Origin: Janthinobacterium sp. J1-1
GTDB taxonomy: Bacteria > Pseudomonadota > Gammaproteobacteria > Burkholderiales > Burkholderiaceae_D
DNA length: 64,000 nucleotides
Assembly: GCF_030944405.1 (NCBI RefSeq)
Contig: NZ_CP132339.1
Location: 3,224,001 to 3,288,000 of the forward strand
Direction of reading: 5' to 3'
Shown: piece after piece, positions 63,731 to 64,000 of the stretch
Position numbering within the stretch: the first letter of the stretch is position 1
How the letters are laid out: each line of letters begins with the position of its first letter
Translations under genes and position numbers: made by a program
Notes under the pieces: model-generated
The model's database searches: none
Told to the model about the DNA's origin: nothing
What the model saw: only the letters and a program-made list of their open reading frames with translations

Positions 63731-64000
63731 TCACGGGGTAGCAATCCCCTTGATCACCGCCGGGCGCTCCACGAAGCGCGCCAGCGCCCGCTGCACATTC
63801 GGATAGTGTTCGGTGCCCAGCAACTCGGCCGCTTCGTAATAGCCGCCGAGGATGCGTACCCAGGGAAAAATCGCGATATCGGCGATCGTGTATTGCTCGC
63901 CCATGATCCAGTCGCGGCCCGTCAGGCGCTGTTCCAGCACGGCCAGCAGCCGCTTCGCTTCCGTCACATAGCGCTGCAAGGGACGCTTGTCCTCATACTC
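63731..64000 (-). CDS. C-terminal part of a glutathione S-transferase, cut by the window edge
   Basis: The frame runs to the right edge without a start. Visible are 89 residues: YEDKRPLQRYVTEAKRLLAV, then DWIMGEQYTIADIAIFPWVRIL, the family-wide GxxxTIADIA motif of the helical C-terminal GST domain. The N-terminal glutathione-binding half lies outside. It probably belongs to the YfcG/YghU-type disulfide-reductase group. Confidence 0.85.
   Translation of the reverse strand, partial: EYEDKRPLQRYVTEAKRLLAVLEQRLTGRDWIMGEQYTIADIAIFPWVRILGGYYEAAELLGTEHYPNVQRALARFVERPAVIKGIATP

Overview
The window is chromosomal DNA of high GC content from a betaproteobacterium, most likely an Oxalobacteraceae member of the Janthinobacterium/Massilia/Duganella type. 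I infer this from the gene order yceD-rpmF-plsX-fabH-fabD-fabG-acpP-fabF-(ygfX)-rpoE-rseA-mucD-(glutaredoxin)-lepA-lepB-rnc-era-recO-pdxJ-acpS-uvrC-pgsA-tRNA-Gly/Cys, from PEP-CTERM proteins, and from many compact two-gene units. No database search was possible, so the taxon is a judgement. LAYOUT. 0-11 kb: a truncated gene at the left edge, an orphan motA with a GTG start, a VOC protein with a small membrane-anchored partner, a DUF4105 membrane protein, an RhlE-type helicase, a lipoprotein, an MCE/Mla-like cluster (LysR, permease, MCE protein, lipoprotein; no ATPase), a divergent DHA2-type MFS exporter, and ribB behind an FMN riboswitch. 11-21 kb: a large periplasmic M16 protease, a ThiF/E1-like gene overlapping a nitroreductase-like gene, two paralogous PEP-CTERM proteins (one behind a sigma-54-like promoter with an upstream inverted repeat), a UGT-like glycosyltransferase and several tiny proteins. 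21-28 kb: a thioesterase, a second RhlE helicase, a toxin-antitoxin-like pair whose first gene carries an in-frame TGA, fabI, mltD, and DUF1415/DUF1289/DUF1993 genes. 28-38 kb: a large GGDEF-EAL protein, an orphan molybdenum hydroxylase large subunit, a thioredoxin-like protein, rlmJ, an EAL-HDOD protein, a RsmI-like methylase and a Maf pyrophosphatase. 38-58 kb: the core lipid, envelope-stress, translation and repair block. It joins phospholipid initiation (plsX), fatty-acid elongation (fabH, fabD, fabG, acpP, fabF; fabI lies at 24 kb), the sigma-E module, the secretion peptidase lepB, RNase III, Era, RecO, pyridoxine synthesis (pdxJ), ACP activation (acpS), UvrC and PgsA. 58-59.2 kb: five near-identical tRNA-Gly(GCC) genes and one tRNA-Cys behind a promoter with two perfect consensus hexamers. 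59.2-64 kb: accessory genes (VOC protein, NAD(P)-binding protein, IMPase-like protein with an altered metal motif, TetR regulator, PhzF, DJ-1/PfpI protein behind two TAGAC-N5-GTCTA boxes, truncated GST). HOW THE PARTS WORK TOGETHER. PlsX and the FabH/D/G/F, AcpP and FabI proteins supply acyl chains, AcpS activates ACP and PgsA builds phosphatidylglycerol. RpoE, RseA and MucD guard the envelope into which LepB releases exported proteins. The accessory ends look like detoxification and electrophile-response genes, judging by VOC, DJ-1, GST, PhzF and TetR families. The observations that most deserve a second look are the broken toxin-antitoxin-like operon with an operator over its -35 box, the sigma-54-type PEP-CTERM promoter, the short membrane-less RseA with no RseB, the tRNA-Gly amplification, the TAGAC boxes and the ThiF/nitroreductase pair.
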